DNA from: Antrihabitans stalagmiti
GTDB lineage: Bacteria; Actinomycetota; Actinomycetes; Mycobacteriales; Mycobacteriaceae
NCBI RefSeq assembly: GCF_016482825.1
Contig: NZ_JAEMNV010000001.1
Location: forward strand, 248,001-312,000
Direction of reading: 5' to 3'
DNA length: 64,000 bases
Made by a program: the position numbers and the translations under genes. The notes under the pieces were generated by a model. It was not told where the DNA came from. It saw nothing but the letters and a program-made list of their open reading frames with translations, and ran no database searches. Shown in pieces: positions 51,650 to 61,066 of the stretch. Position 1 is the stretch's first letter, and every line of letters begins with the position of its first letter.

Positions 51650-52528
51650 CTACTCGACCCCGAACATCTCGGCCGCGTTGTCGTGGCAGACCGCGCGTAA
51701 CCAGTTGTCGCCCAAGCCGAGCCGCGCCAAACCCTGCAGCGCGACGTCGTAACCGTAGGGAATGTTCGGGAAGTCGCTGCCGAACAGAATGCGGTCTTTC
51801 AAGTCGACCAACTTGGGCATCGTTTCGGGGCCGAGTGGAACCGTGTCGTCGAGAAAACCGGTGAAGACCATGGTCGTGTCCAGCCGCAAGCTCGGGTATT
51901 TCAGTGCGAGATCTATGAATTCGGCGTATTCGGGCATTCCCATGTGCGCGATGATCAGCGGTAGTCGCGGATGCCGTTCCAGCACTTCGGCAATCGGTTC
52001 GGGACCGGTGAAAAGGCCCGGTGCCGGACCGGATCCGCAGTGGATCACCGTTGGAATGCCCGCGTCTTCGAGCATCTCCCAGACGGGATGCAGCAGCGGA
52101 TCGTTGGGGTGATACTCGCCGACCTGGATGTGCGACTTGAACACCCGGGTACCTGCGCTGATCGCTGCTTCGACGTAGCTGTCGACGAACGGCTCCGGGT
52201 AGAACGTTGCCGTTCGAAGACAATCCGGCGTGCGCTCGGCGAACTCGCCCGCCCATTCGTTCAGCCAGGCCGCCATATCGCGCTTGTGCGGGTAAAGCAG
52301 CGACGTGAAGGCGCGAATACCGAACGAGCGCAGGATCTCGACGCGCTCGTCCTCGGCGACGCGATAGTTGATGGGCCATGGCCGGCCAGTCATCGGTCCG
52401 GCTTGATCGAAGTAGGCCCAGACCTTCTCCATGACGTTGTGCGGCATGAAGTGGGTATGGACGTCGATGATTCCGGGCAGGCCGAGTTCGGTCCAGAATG
52501 CGGTGACCCGCTCGGTCTCGGTGCTCAT
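51650..52528 (-). CDS. Amidohydrolase-2 family metal-dependent hydrolase
   Basis: A 292-residue TIM-barrel metal hydrolase/decarboxylase of the ACMSD-like type. Metal ligands are visible in IIDVHTHFMPHN (HxH), VIHCGSG, HMGMPEY and FGSDFPNIPYG (Asp). ATG at 52528 overlaps the nucleoside hydrolase stop (ATGA). Related enzymes hydrolyse or decarboxylate aromatic and cyclic acids; the neighbouring nucleoside hydrolase suggests base or heterocycle degradation, which is inference. Confidence 0.85.
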   Translation of the reverse strand: MSTETERVTAFWTELGLPGIIDVHTHFMPHNVMEKVWAYFDQAGPMTGRPWPINYRVAEDERVEILRSFGIRAFTSLLYPHKRDMAAWLNEWAGEFAERTPDCLRTATFYPEPFVDSYVEAAISAGTRVFKSHIQVGEYHPNDPLLHPVWEMLEDAGIPTVIHCGSGPAPGLFTGPEPIAEVLERHPRLPLIIAHMGMPEYAEFIDLALKYPSLRLDTTMVFTGFLDDTVPLGPETMPKLVDLKDRILFGSDFPNIPYGYDVALQGLARLGLGDNWLRAVCHDNAAEMFGVE

Positions 52529-53568
52529 ATGGTCTCCGCTGGGTAGAGGGTGCGGGCATAGCGCCCGACGCGTTCGATGAGTCGGTCGAAGAAGACATCG
52601 GGATCGGTTCGTACCCCGATCGCGGCGTTCGGCGGACGACCCCACATCCCGGTGAGGTCGGCCACTGTCATTCCCCGCGTGAGGGTTCCGGTGAGTTCGA
52701 CGTCGACCGTGGCAGGCCGGGTGACGAGCAGCGACGGGTCGAGGGCGACGGCTGCGGCAAAAGGGTCGTGCATGTGCGCGAGGAAGCCCTGATCGTAGTC
52801 GCGATGAAACTCCATGTAGAAGCGCACGGCATCGGAGAAGTGTCGAACGATCGGATTCGACGCACTCGAGCGGACGGTCCGCGCGTCGTCCGGCGATATC
52901 GTTTCCACCGGAACGCTTTCCGCGGCTGCTGCAAGCCGGGCGACGTGGGCAGGCAACATCTCGATCGTCTCGGTGATATCGAGCGAGCACACGATCGGAC
53001 ACCGGTCGGCAGGCAGACCCGAGAAGGCGTCGAACACCACTTTCGCGGCTTCGGGGTCGACCGAGATGTTCCACTCCGTGGTCGGAGTTGTGTTGCCTGC
53101 GTAGTTGAATGCCCCGCCCATGACGACAAGACGGTCGAGCAGTCGGGGGAGTTCGGGTTCGCGGTACAAGGCGATCGCCAGATTCGTGAGCGGGCCGGTG
53201 ACGAGTCCTGTGACCGCACCGGGATGGGCTCGCACGGTATCTACCCAGAGATCGGCGGCGGTGCGCGTCGACAGGGTTCGCGCAGACTCGGGCAGGTTCG
53301 CGTAGCCGATTCCCTTGGGGCCGTGTGTCTCTTCGGTTGTCACCAACGGAATCACCAGCGGGCGTGCGGAACCGAGCGCGACCTCGATGTCGGGTGCCTT
53401 GCACACATCCAGCCAGGCCAGGTTGTTCGCCGCGACCTGCTGCGCGGACACATTCCCTGCGCTGCTTGCGATTCCGACGATCTCGGCGTCCGGACTCGCC
53501 AAGAGGTAGATCAGCGCGAGCGAATCGTCGATGCCGGTATCCACGTCGAGCAGGATCCGTTTCGCCAT
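52525..53568 (-). CDS. Nucleoside hydrolase (IunH-like)
   Basis: A 347-residue inosine-uridine-type hydrolase. The N-terminal calcium-binding signature DVDTGIDDSLALIY is complete and a second metal region is at HDPFAAAVALDP. It cleaves ribosyl-base bonds, releasing base and ribose. ATG at 53568 with 3 bp after the CoA-transferase stop. Member of a minus-strand operon with the amidohydrolase. Substrate specificity not predictable. Confidence 0.88.
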   Translation of the reverse strand: MAKRILLDVDTGIDDSLALIYLLASPDAEIVGIASSAGNVSAQQVAANNLAWLDVCKAPDIEVALGSARPLVIPLVTTEETHGPKGIGYANLPESARTLSTRTAADLWVDTVRAHPGAVTGLVTGPLTNLAIALYREPELPRLLDRLVVMGGAFNYAGNTTPTTEWNISVDPEAAKVVFDAFSGLPADRCPIVCSLDITETIEMLPAHVARLAAAAESVPVETISPDDARTVRSSASNPIVRHFSDAVRFYMEFHRDYDQGFLAHMHDPFAAAVALDPSLLVTRPATVDVELTGTLTRGMTVADLTGMWGRPPNAAIGVRTDPDVFFDRLIERVGRYARTLYPAETI

Positions 53569-53571
53569 GTC

Positions 53572-54816
53572 CTACCCCCAGTTCCAGGTCGCGGCGTCGC
53601 GTCCCCACGGGCGTGCCGGGAACGCGTAGTCGTCGTAGTCGGCGGCTGCCGGGCGGGCCGTGCGCAGTCCGGCGTGGGTAACCAGGGTGTCGTCGCCGGG
53701 TTGTGTGGTGTCGGCCAGTTCGGCCGAGCGTGGTTGCGTGAGCAGCCAATTGGCAGTTCGAGCGAGCGCAGCGGCTACGGTGCGGCCGCGACCGTCGACG
53801 AGCCGCTCGGCCAGAGCATCGACGATCCCGGCGGCAAGGAAGTAGCCGGTCGCGTGGTCGAGGGCTTGGGCAGGCAGCGCGCCCGGCGTGTGCGTCCCCT
53901 CGATCAGCGATATCCCCGATGCGGCTTGCACGATGCTGTCGAAGCCACGCCGCCCCGCCCATGGCCCGATATCACCCCAGGCATTGACTCGACCGCTCAC
54001 GATGCCCGGGGGCGCGACGAGCAACTGCTCGAGGCTTCCCGGTCGGTAGCCGGTGACAAGGGCGTCGGCGCTGGTCAGCAAGTCCCGCATGGTTTTTGCG
54101 TCGTCGTTCGTCCGCAGATCGAGCAGAGCGGAATGTTTGCCCTGCCCGACCTCGAGGTGCTGCCACTCGATCTCGGGTAGCCGTGGGGTATCGATGCGCA
54201 GCACCTGCGCGCCGAGCAGGGCAAGAGCGCGGGTGGCAACAGGTCCGGCGATGACCCGAGTGAGGTCGACAACACGAACGCCCGCCAGGGGCTGCGCGCG
54301 AGTCGGTGAACGCAAAGTTGTTGCAACGCAATCTTCTCGAATGTCGCTCTGTACCAACGGACCCGCGGCGGCGGCGACGCCAGGTTCCGACGCCGACCAT
54401 TCGGTCTCGTCGCGAACCCGCACGGCGATCGCGCCGAGTTCGGCCGCATCGCGCTCGATGTCGTTCGCGGACAGCACACGAACGTGGGCCGCAAAGGTGT
54501 CCCGGTCAGGCTCCCCACCCAGCCCGACCGTCGCGAGCAGGCGAGCACGGTGGTGCGGATAGTTGGCGTGCGTTCGTATCCAGCCGTCTCGGGTCTCGAA
54601 AAAGCCTGACAACTCGGCGAATCCGGAGACGGGCCGCCCGTCGATGCGCATAAGCCGGTCGCCGAGAAACGAAGCAGCGATGCGGTCGGCCCGCTGGGTC
54701 GGCGATACAGGCTCTATGCCGACCGCGACACGATAGCGGTCGGCCGCGTCGGCGAAGGCGGAGACGGCTCGCGTAGCGAGGGACAGCACAGGAAGCCGCG
54801 CCGCAAGGTAGGCCAC
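53572..54816 (-). CDS. CaiB/BaiF class III CoA-transferase, permuted sequence order
   Basis: A 414-residue protein in which the usual N-terminal CaiB start, PLAGVRVVDLTRVIAGPVATRALALLGAQVLRI-type sequence (seen as PLAGVRVVDLTRVIAGP), occurs only at about residue 176. Residues 60-100 instead resemble the C-terminal lobe (FFETRDGWIRTHANYPHH). The acid of the CoA-transfer site is likely the Asp in RRGFDSIVQAASG. GTG at 54816, 4 bp after the DUF2784 gene; the upstream frame overlaps that gene and is not used. Acts on CoA thioesters of unknown acids. Confidence 0.75.
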   Translation of the reverse strand: MAYLAARLPVLSLATRAVSAFADAADRYRVAVGIEPVSPTQRADRIAASFLGDRLMRIDGRPVSGFAELSGFFETRDGWIRTHANYPHHRARLLATVGLGGEPDRDTFAAHVRVLSANDIERDAAELGAIAVRVRDETEWSASEPGVAAAAGPLVQSDIREDCVATTLRSPTRAQPLAGVRVVDLTRVIAGPVATRALALLGAQVLRIDTPRLPEIEWQHLEVGQGKHSALLDLRTNDDAKTMRDLLTSADALVTGYRPGSLEQLLVAPPGIVSGRVNAWGDIGPWAGRRGFDSIVQAASGISLIEGTHTPGALPAQALDHATGYFLAAGIVDALAERLVDGRGRTVAAALARTANWLLTQPRSAELADTTQPGDDTLVTHAGLRTARPAAADYDDYAFPARPWGRDAATWNWG

Positions 54817-54820
54817 TCGC

Positions 54821-55198
54821 CTAACGTCCGACGGGAACGGCGCGTCCGCGAATACGTATCGCCACGAATCCGATCCAGGACACGAGCACAGCGCCGAGCA
54901 CAAGAGCGCGTACGAGACCGATGGCACTGTCCGGATAGATGACTCCGGTCAGGTAGTGGTCGATGAATCCGCTCGGCGGCAAGCCTGCGATGCCTGCCTG
55001 CTCGCGTGCCCAGTTCTCCAGAACGGTTAGTGGGCAGACAATTCCGATCGTCACAGCGCTGAGACCCCACACTGCGGCGAGAATGTGCGGCACAATCAGG
55101 ATGCGCCAGCGCCAGGCGAGAAAACCGCCGACGACGACGAAGACGAGGAAGGCGAAGTGCACGACGACGGTCGCGTCTGCAAGCACCCGATATCCCAT
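54821..55198 (-). CDS. DUF2784 membrane protein
   Basis: A 125-residue protein with four hydrophobic segments. MGYRVLADATVVVHFAFLVFVVVGG and the CPLTVLENWAREQAG motif are typical of DUF2784. ATG at 55198 has GGGGACC upstream; ATG at 55207 does not. Function unknown; it lies between the GCS-like and CoA-transferase genes. Confidence 0.82.
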   Translation of the reverse strand: MGYRVLADATVVVHFAFLVFVVVGGFLAWRWRILIVPHILAAVWGLSAVTIGIVCPLTVLENWAREQAGIAGLPPSGFIDHYLTGVIYPDSAIGLVRALVLGAVLVSWIGFVAIRIRGRAVPVGR

Positions 55199-55223
55199 GG
55201 TCCCCATGGTAGGCGCAGACGCG

Positions 55224-56717
55224 TCACCACTCCCAGGTGTGGACCGGTTCACCCGCGTGCATCTGGGTGATGTAGTCGTCCAGCATCCCCGCGAGTGCCA
55301 CCTGCCTGCTGTCGCCCGCACGCTCACGAGCGACGACCGATTCGCGTTGCCACGTCGATCCGGATCGTCTGCTCACACAACGCGCTTCGATGACGCCGAG
55401 GTAGCGATCGCGAACTTCGGCATCGATGCCGTACGACGCAAGCCCTGCATCGGCCATCGGCAGCAGTCGGCGCAGCACAAGTTCCTGCGGATGCACCCAC
55501 CCGACCTCCGGCCAATACAACCGCGAGTCGAAACCGCCGCGCGCCGCAGCATGCAGATTCTCCTCCGCTGCGTCGAACGACATCTGGGTCCAGACCGGAC
55601 GGTCGGCGTCGACGAAGGCACGAACCGTGCCGTAGTAGAACGCGGCGTCGGCGAGGGTGTCGATGATCGTCGGGCCGGCGGGCAGGACCCGATTCTCCAA
55701 CCGCAGGTGATAACGATCGCCTGCGATGTCGTAGATCGGCCGGTTCCACCGATAGACGGTGCCGTTGTGCAATTTGAGTTCCGCCAGCGACGGCGCTTCG
55801 CCGCGCGCCAACATCGCCTGCGGGTCCTCGTCGGAGCAGACCGGCAGCAACGACGGAAAATAGCGTGAATTTTCCTCGAAAAGATCGAAGATCGACGTGA
55901 TCCAGCGTTCGCCGAACCACACCCGAGGACGAACTCCCTGGTTCTTCAGCTCTTGCGGGCGGGTGTCGGTCGACTGTTCGAAGATCGGAATACGCGTCTC
56001 GTGCCAGAGCGCTCTACCCGCGAAGAACGGTGAATTGGCGGCAAGCGCAACCTGAACGCCTGCCAGGGCCTGCGCCGCATTCCAATGCGCGGCAAAGCTT
56101 TCCGGTGCAACCTGCAGATGCAGCTGGACCGAGGTGCACGCGGCCTCCGGCAGAATCGTGTCGCAGATCGTCGACAGTTCTTCGCCCGTCCCGTCCGGCA
56201 GCGGGACACCGGAGATCTGCAACTCGATGTCTTCACCGCGTGCCGCGAACACCTGCTGATTGAGGAGGTCGTAACGAGGGTTCGCCGAGATCCACTTGTG
56301 CTCGAAATGCTCTTCTGTCAGGGTCGGCAGCATCCCGATCATCGCGAGTCGGCTACCGACCGACCTGGCGCGGGCGTCCGCCGAATCGAGAGATTTTCGA
56401 AGGTCCGTCTCGAGGTCCCTGATGTGCCGACCGCGCAGTGGGCGCGGGGCGACATTGATCTCGATGTTGTACTGGCCCAGTTCGGTCTGATAGTCCGGAT
56501 CCGCAATCGCTGCCAGCACTTCGGCATTCGCCATCGCAGGCTGCATCGCGTCGTCGACGAGGTTCAGCTCGATCTCCATGCCGATCTTCGGCTCTGAGAC
56601 TTCGAAATGACCGTCGTTCAGCATCGAACCGAGCGCCTGCAGACAGGAGTGCACCTTGGCCCGGAACCGTTGTCGGTCCTGGCGGGTGAATTTGCGTTCT
56701 TCGACGTCTACGCCCAC
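55224..56717 (-). CDS. Glutamate-cysteine ligase-family carboxylate-amine ligase
   Basis: A 497-residue GCS2-type enzyme. Family signs are IGMEIELNLVDD (metal/ATP glutamates), QYNIEINVAPRPLRG, SVQLHLQV and WHETRIPIFEQSTDTRPQ. These enzymes join an amino acid or amine to glutamate in an ATP-dependent way; the product here is unknown because actinobacteria use mycothiol rather than glutathione. GTG at 56717 is preferred because the region upstream lacks family sequence. Part of a six-gene minus-strand unit. Confidence 0.8.
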   Translation of the reverse strand: MGVDVEERKFTRQDRQRFRAKVHSCLQALGSMLNDGHFEVSEPKIGMEIELNLVDDAMQPAMANAEVLAAIADPDYQTELGQYNIEINVAPRPLRGRHIRDLETDLRKSLDSADARARSVGSRLAMIGMLPTLTEEHFEHKWISANPRYDLLNQQVFAARGEDIELQISGVPLPDGTGEELSTICDTILPEAACTSVQLHLQVAPESFAAHWNAAQALAGVQVALAANSPFFAGRALWHETRIPIFEQSTDTRPQELKNQGVRPRVWFGERWITSIFDLFEENSRYFPSLLPVCSDEDPQAMLARGEAPSLAELKLHNGTVYRWNRPIYDIAGDRYHLRLENRVLPAGPTIIDTLADAAFYYGTVRAFVDADRPVWTQMSFDAAEENLHAAARGGFDSRLYWPEVGWVHPQELVLRRLLPMADAGLASYGIDAEVRDRYLGVIEARCVSRRSGSTWQRESVVARERAGDSRQVALAGMLDDYITQMHAGEPVHTWEW

Positions 56718-56748
56718 ACACCCGACCGTACCCAGTATGGGCACCGAT

Positions 56749-58215
56749 CTACCAGGGCGAGGGTTCGAAGTCCTTGAGGAAGCAGCCGTGCAGGTCGTTG
56801 CCCTGTTCGCCTTGCACGATCGGGTCGTAGACGCGTGCGGCGCCGTCGACGAGGTCGAGCGGAGCATGGAAGCCTTCGTCCGCGAGACGCATCTTCGTCG
56901 GGTGGGGTCGCTCGTCGGTGATCCAGCCGGTGTCCACAGCGGTCATCAGGATGCCGTCGGTCTCCAGCATTTCTTTCGAACTGGTCCGCGTCAGCATGTT
57001 CAGTGCAGCTTTGGCCATGTTCGTGTGCGGATGGCCCGGCCCCTTGTAGGCCCGGCTGAACTGACCTTCCATCGCGGACACGTTGACGATGTATTTGCGG
57101 TGTGCGCTCGCGGCGGCCATAACCGGCCGCAGCCGTGAGACGAGAATGAAGGGTGCGACCGAATTGCACAGTTGCACCTCGAGCAACTCGACCGGATCGA
57201 CCTCGCCGACGGTCTGCACCCAGCTGTTCGTCTCTGCGAGGTCGGGGACGAGGCCGCCCGCATCGATCGCGATACCCTGCGAAATCCGTTGTGGTGTAGC
57301 GGATCCGGCGACCAGTGCGAGATCTGTGACATCGAGGATCGACGCGAGCGAACTTGTCAGCGACGTCGGATGTGCCTGCATCGTCTTACCGAACGTGACG
57401 ACCTGAGGGAGCACGCCGACGGGGAGGGGTCCGTTCTCGGCGTCGACCAGAGCGCCGTAGGAACCGGGGGAGCGTTTGACGGTCTGTGCCGCATTGTTGA
57501 TCAGAATGTCGAGGGGTCCAGCTGCGGCGATGTCGTCGGCCAATGCGACGACCTGAGCCGGATCGCGCAGATCGATGCCGACGATGTGCAGACGATGAAT
57601 CCAGTTGTCGCTGTCGGGCATTGCCTTGAAACGACGGACGGCGTCGTTCGGGAATCGGGTTGTGATCGTCGTGTGCGCGCCGTCGCGGAGCAGTCGCAGC
57701 GCGATGTACATGCCGATCTTCGCTCGGCCACCGGTCAGCAGCGCACGACGACCCGTCAGGTCGGTGCTCGCGTCGCGCTTCGATCGACCACGAGCAGCAC
57801 AATCCGGGCAGAGTTGGTGATAGAAGACGTCGACGACGGTGTATCTGGTTTTGCAGATGTAGCAGGGGCGTGGGCGGATCAGCTCGCCTGCGATCGCGAC
57901 ATCGGCGTTGTCGGGGTCGGCCGATTCGAGCATTTTCGGCTTCAGCAGGATTCCGGCGGTCTCGTCGTCGATCCGGTCGGGTGATCCCGTTGCGGTGGCG
58001 GCGACGACGGCCCGGTCCGCGGCGCTGACCCTGTCGCGTGCGGCGATCCGCCTGCGGCGCTTGAGTTTTTTGAACATGTGGCCGACCGCACGTTGCACGA
58101 CCATCGAATCGGGGTGGTCCGCGTCCAGCTCGCCCGCGTCTTCGAGGACGCGAATGCAGGTGGCAAGGTCTTGCGCGGAGATGGGGGACGCCGCAGTGGT
58201 TGGGTTCTCGGCCAT
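56749..58215 (-). CDS. SDR-like oxidoreductase with N-terminal zinc ribbon
   Basis: A 488-residue protein. Residues 1-110 are a variable helical region with an Arg-rich patch; 118-139 form a zinc ribbon (C118-x2-C121-x14-C136-x2-C139); 150-480 form an SDR Rossmann domain with TGGRAKIGMYIAL and NNAAQTVKRSPGSYG. In the catalytic stretch HTNMAKAALNM the Lys is kept but the position of the usual Tyr is Thr, so normal reductase chemistry is doubtful. ATG at 58215, divergent from NRDE gene. Role unknown. Confidence 0.75.
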   Translation of the reverse strand: MAENPTTAASPISAQDLATCIRVLEDAGELDADHPDSMVVQRAVGHMFKKLKRRRRIAARDRVSAADRAVVAATATGSPDRIDDETAGILLKPKMLESADPDNADVAIAGELIRPRPCYICKTRYTVVDVFYHQLCPDCAARGRSKRDASTDLTGRRALLTGGRAKIGMYIALRLLRDGAHTTITTRFPNDAVRRFKAMPDSDNWIHRLHIVGIDLRDPAQVVALADDIAAAGPLDILINNAAQTVKRSPGSYGALVDAENGPLPVGVLPQVVTFGKTMQAHPTSLTSSLASILDVTDLALVAGSATPQRISQGIAIDAGGLVPDLAETNSWVQTVGEVDPVELLEVQLCNSVAPFILVSRLRPVMAAASAHRKYIVNVSAMEGQFSRAYKGPGHPHTNMAKAALNMLTRTSSKEMLETDGILMTAVDTGWITDERPHPTKMRLADEGFHAPLDLVDGAARVYDPIVQGEQGNDLHGCFLKDFEPSPW

Positions 58216-58311
58216 TGCGTGCGGTGTTCCTCAGTGCTCGGGGACGGGGACGTGCGAGCCCCGATTGTCTCACGATGGGCCTGTGCGGCCCCAATCCGTG
58301 AGAAGGGCACG

Positions 58312-59085
58312 ATGAAAGCTATGTGTCTCATCCTCCTCGGCTGGCGTGCTCATCCCGACATCCCGCTGCTCGTCGCGGCCAATCGTGACGAGTTCTACAA
58401 ACGGGATGCTCAGCCGCTGCACTGGTGGAGCGAGGGTGGCGTCCTCGCTGGACGCGACGTCTCGGTCGAGAACGGCGGAACCTGGATGGGAATTTCCCGA
58501 GCGGGACGGTTCGCGGCTGTGACCAACGTTCGGATACCGGACGACGAGGTCGTGGATGCGCGGACCCGTGGCGAATTGGCTGTGAACTACCTGCTTTCGC
58601 AGGCTGATCCGGGGTCTTTCCTCGCGGACTTGGCGAAGGAAGGGCACCGCTACAACGGCTTCAACTTCCTTGTCGGCACCGAGGACGAACTCTGGTGGTA
58701 CAGCAACCGTTTCGAGGCCCCACGACCGCTCGAGCCTGGCGTGCACGGAGTATCGAACGCAAGCCTCGATACGCCGTGGCCGAAGGTTGTCGACGGTGTC
58801 GAGGGCTTGACCGCCGAGTTGGCCCGAGATACCGGTCGGGTCGAGCCTTACCTAGACCTGCTGTCGAACCGAACACCTGCACCGGACGACCAGCTTCCGC
58901 ACACCGGTCTCGGTCTCGAACGTGAGCGCGCCGCGTCCGCGGCGTTCATCAACGTGCCTGGGTACGGCACGCGGGCGAGCACGGTCCTACGTGTTAGGTC
59001 CGATCGGACGTTCGTCGTCACCGAACGCAGTTTCGACGAGCGCGGCACGACGGGCACAGTCGAGATCGAGGGCCACTTCGACTGA
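58312..59085 (+). CDS. NRDE/TANGO2-family protein
   Basis: A 257-residue Ntn-hydrolase-fold-like protein with an N-terminal MCLILLGW and the family motif AANRDEFYKRD. GGTWMGISRAGRFAAVTN is another hallmark. Eukaryotic TANGO2 affects haem/lipid handling; bacterial role is unknown. ATG at 58312 preceded by AGAAGGG. Confidence 0.85.
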   Translation: MKAMCLILLGWRAHPDIPLLVAANRDEFYKRDAQPLHWWSEGGVLAGRDVSVENGGTWMGISRAGRFAAVTNVRIPDDEVVDARTRGELAVNYLLSQADPGSFLADLAKEGHRYNGFNFLVGTEDELWWYSNRFEAPRPLEPGVHGVSNASLDTPWPKVVDGVEGLTAELARDTGRVEPYLDLLSNRTPAPDDQLPHTGLGLERERAASAAFINVPGYGTRASTVLRVRSDRTFVVTERSFDERGTTGTVEIEGHFD

Positions 59086-59161
59086 CCGCCAGTTATTGAC
59101 AACCTGCCAATAGGGGTGAGACGCTGGGCGGAGTCGATCTGCATCAACCCTGGAGGTTCAG

Positions 59162-60310
59162 TTGTCTGTTCGTGCGCCGTGGAGCGACGACGAAGTCGAG
59201 GCCGTCCGCGAGCTGGCGACCTCGTTCTTTGCCAAAGAGGTCGTCCCGAATCGCGAGAAGTTCATCGCGCAGGGTTATCCCGACCGCAATCTGTACAACC
59301 GCGCAGGCGAACTCGGCCTGCTGTGTCCGGCGATCCCGGCCGAATACGGTGGCGGCGGTGGCACGTTCGCGCACGAGGCCGCGATCGTCGAAGCGCAGAT
59401 CCGAGCGGGCGACGACTCGATGGGACTCGCCGTCCACAACCCGATCGTCGCCCCGTACATCTATCACTACGGCGACGAGGAACTGAAGAAGCGCATCCTG
59501 CCGAAGGCAGCCAGCGGCGAGGCCGTGCTGTCCATCGCCATGACCGAGCCAGGAACGGGTTCGGACCTGCAGAACATCAAGACCCGCGCGGACCGCGACG
59601 GTGACGAATACGTCATCACGGGCTCGAAGATCTTCATCACCAACGGCCACCACTGCGACGTCGTCATCATCGCGGCCAAGACGGATCCGTCGAAGGGTGC
59701 TGCGGGGGTCTCGCTGATCGTTGCCGAGGTCTCCGACGACACACCGGGATTTCGGCGCGGACGGGTGTTGTCGAAGATCGGCGGCAAGGCGCAGGACACC
59801 GCCGAACTATTCTTCGACGGGCTGCGGGTTCCGGTATCGAACCTCCTCGGCGACGCCGAGGGCCAAGGGTTCGTGCAGTTGATGCAGCAGCTTCCGCAGG
59901 AGCGCCTCATCACCGGCATCATCGCCGTCTCGATGATGGAGGCGGCCGTCGAGATGACGCTCGAGTACACCAAGGGACGCGAGGCGTTCGGAAAAACCCT
60001 CTTCGGCTTCCAGAACACCAAGTTCGAGCTCGCCGAGTGTGCGACGATCGCCCGAATCAGCAGGGTGTTCCTCGACGACTGCATCCAGAAACACCAGGTC
60101 GGCGCACTCGATGTGCAGACGGCTGCGATGGCGAAGTACTGGCTCACGGACCAACTCGGCGTCGTTGCCGACCGGTGCCTACAACTGTTCGGCGGCTACG
60201 GATTCATGACCGAGTACCCGATCTCGCAGATCTACACGGGTGCTCGGGTACTGCGCATTCTGGCAGGTAGCAACGAGATCATGAAGGACCTGATCAGTCG
60301 GACCCTCTGA
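59162..60310 (+). CDS. Acyl-CoA dehydrogenase, LCAD-like
   Basis: A 382-residue FAD-dependent dehydrogenase introducing the alpha-beta double bond in acyl-CoA. TEPGTGSDLQNIKT and KIFITNGHH are usual motifs. The catalytic Glu of many acyl-CoA dehydrogenases (IYEGT) is replaced by ILAGSNE, while QLPQERL supplies the Glu in the alternative helix-G place, as in LCAD and isovaleryl-CoA enzymes. TTG start with GGAGG upstream. Followed by a TetR gene 22 bp away, then by the peroxidase/P450 pair. Confidence 0.88.
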   Translation: MSVRAPWSDDEVEAVRELATSFFAKEVVPNREKFIAQGYPDRNLYNRAGELGLLCPAIPAEYGGGGGTFAHEAAIVEAQIRAGDDSMGLAVHNPIVAPYIYHYGDEELKKRILPKAASGEAVLSIAMTEPGTGSDLQNIKTRADRDGDEYVITGSKIFITNGHHCDVVIIAAKTDPSKGAAGVSLIVAEVSDDTPGFRRGRVLSKIGGKAQDTAELFFDGLRVPVSNLLGDAEGQGFVQLMQQLPQERLITGIIAVSMMEAAVEMTLEYTKGREAFGKTLFGFQNTKFELAECATIARISRVFLDDCIQKHQVGALDVQTAAMAKYWLTDQLGVVADRCLQLFGGYGFMTEYPISQIYTGARVLRILAGSNEIMKDLISRTL

Positions 60311-60332
60311 CGGAAATGGGAAAGTAGTGGTT

Positions 60333-60959
60333 GTGAGCACCACGGATACGAGCATCACCGAAACCCCGCGCAGGCGCAGGCTCGAACCGGACGAGCGCCG
60401 TGAACAGATCCTGGACTGCGCGATCAGGATGTTCGGTGAGCGGCCGTACGCTGCGGTATCGACGTCGGACCTTGCGAAAGACGCGGGCGTTGCGCGTGGG
60501 CTCATCAACCACTACTTCGGCACCAAGCGGGATCTCTACCTCGAAGTGGTCCGTGCCATGGTCGGTGTCCCGCCGATGGAGACGGTGAAGCTGCCGACCG
60601 GATCGGTTCGCCATCGCGTCGGGGTCAGCGTCGAGTGGTTGTTGAAGTCGATCGAAGCTCACGGCGCGACGTGGGTGGCGGTGACGGGGTCCGAAGGCGT
60701 CGGTGCCGATCCTGAAGTGCAACGCATCCTCGACGACGCCGATCAAGCCGCTGCCGAGCGTGTCCTCGAAATTGTCGGAATCACCGGCGAACCGCACCGC
60801 GACGAGCTGATCGCGATGATTCGCGCCTACGGTGGCATGGCCAAATCCGCGGGCAGGGAATGGATCGTTCGCGGCTCGCTGACCCGCGACCAAGTGGGGA
60901 CGATGCTGACGGACCTGCTCGTGACGCTGATAGCGGAGACGTTTCCCAAGCTGCGGTAG
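60333..60959 (+). CDS. TetR-family regulator
   Basis: A 208-residue TetR protein. The HTH is AAVSTSDLAKDAGVARGLINHYFG (about residues 37-62). GTG at 60333 chosen because GGGAAAG lies 8 bases before; GTG at 60327 is in frame. It is downstream of the acyl-CoA dehydrogenase and upstream of the peroxidase gene, so acyl-CoA or fatty acid could be its ligand; this is inference. It is not close to the GBL-type operon. Confidence 0.88.
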   Translation: MSTTDTSITETPRRRRLEPDERREQILDCAIRMFGERPYAAVSTSDLAKDAGVARGLINHYFGTKRDLYLEVVRAMVGVPPMETVKLPTGSVRHRVGVSVEWLLKSIEAHGATWVAVTGSEGVGADPEVQRILDDADQAAAERVLEIVGITGEPHRDELIAMIRAYGGMAKSAGREWIVRGSLTRDQVGTMLTDLLVTLIAETFPKLR

Positions 60960-61066
60960 CGAATTCCCGCGTGTGATGGTGATCACTCGGCGTACGCTCG
61001 ACTCGCCCGTCGGGTGCCATCCAGCCCTGTCGGCCCGCCGGGCGTGTCGGAAGATGGAGCACTGCC

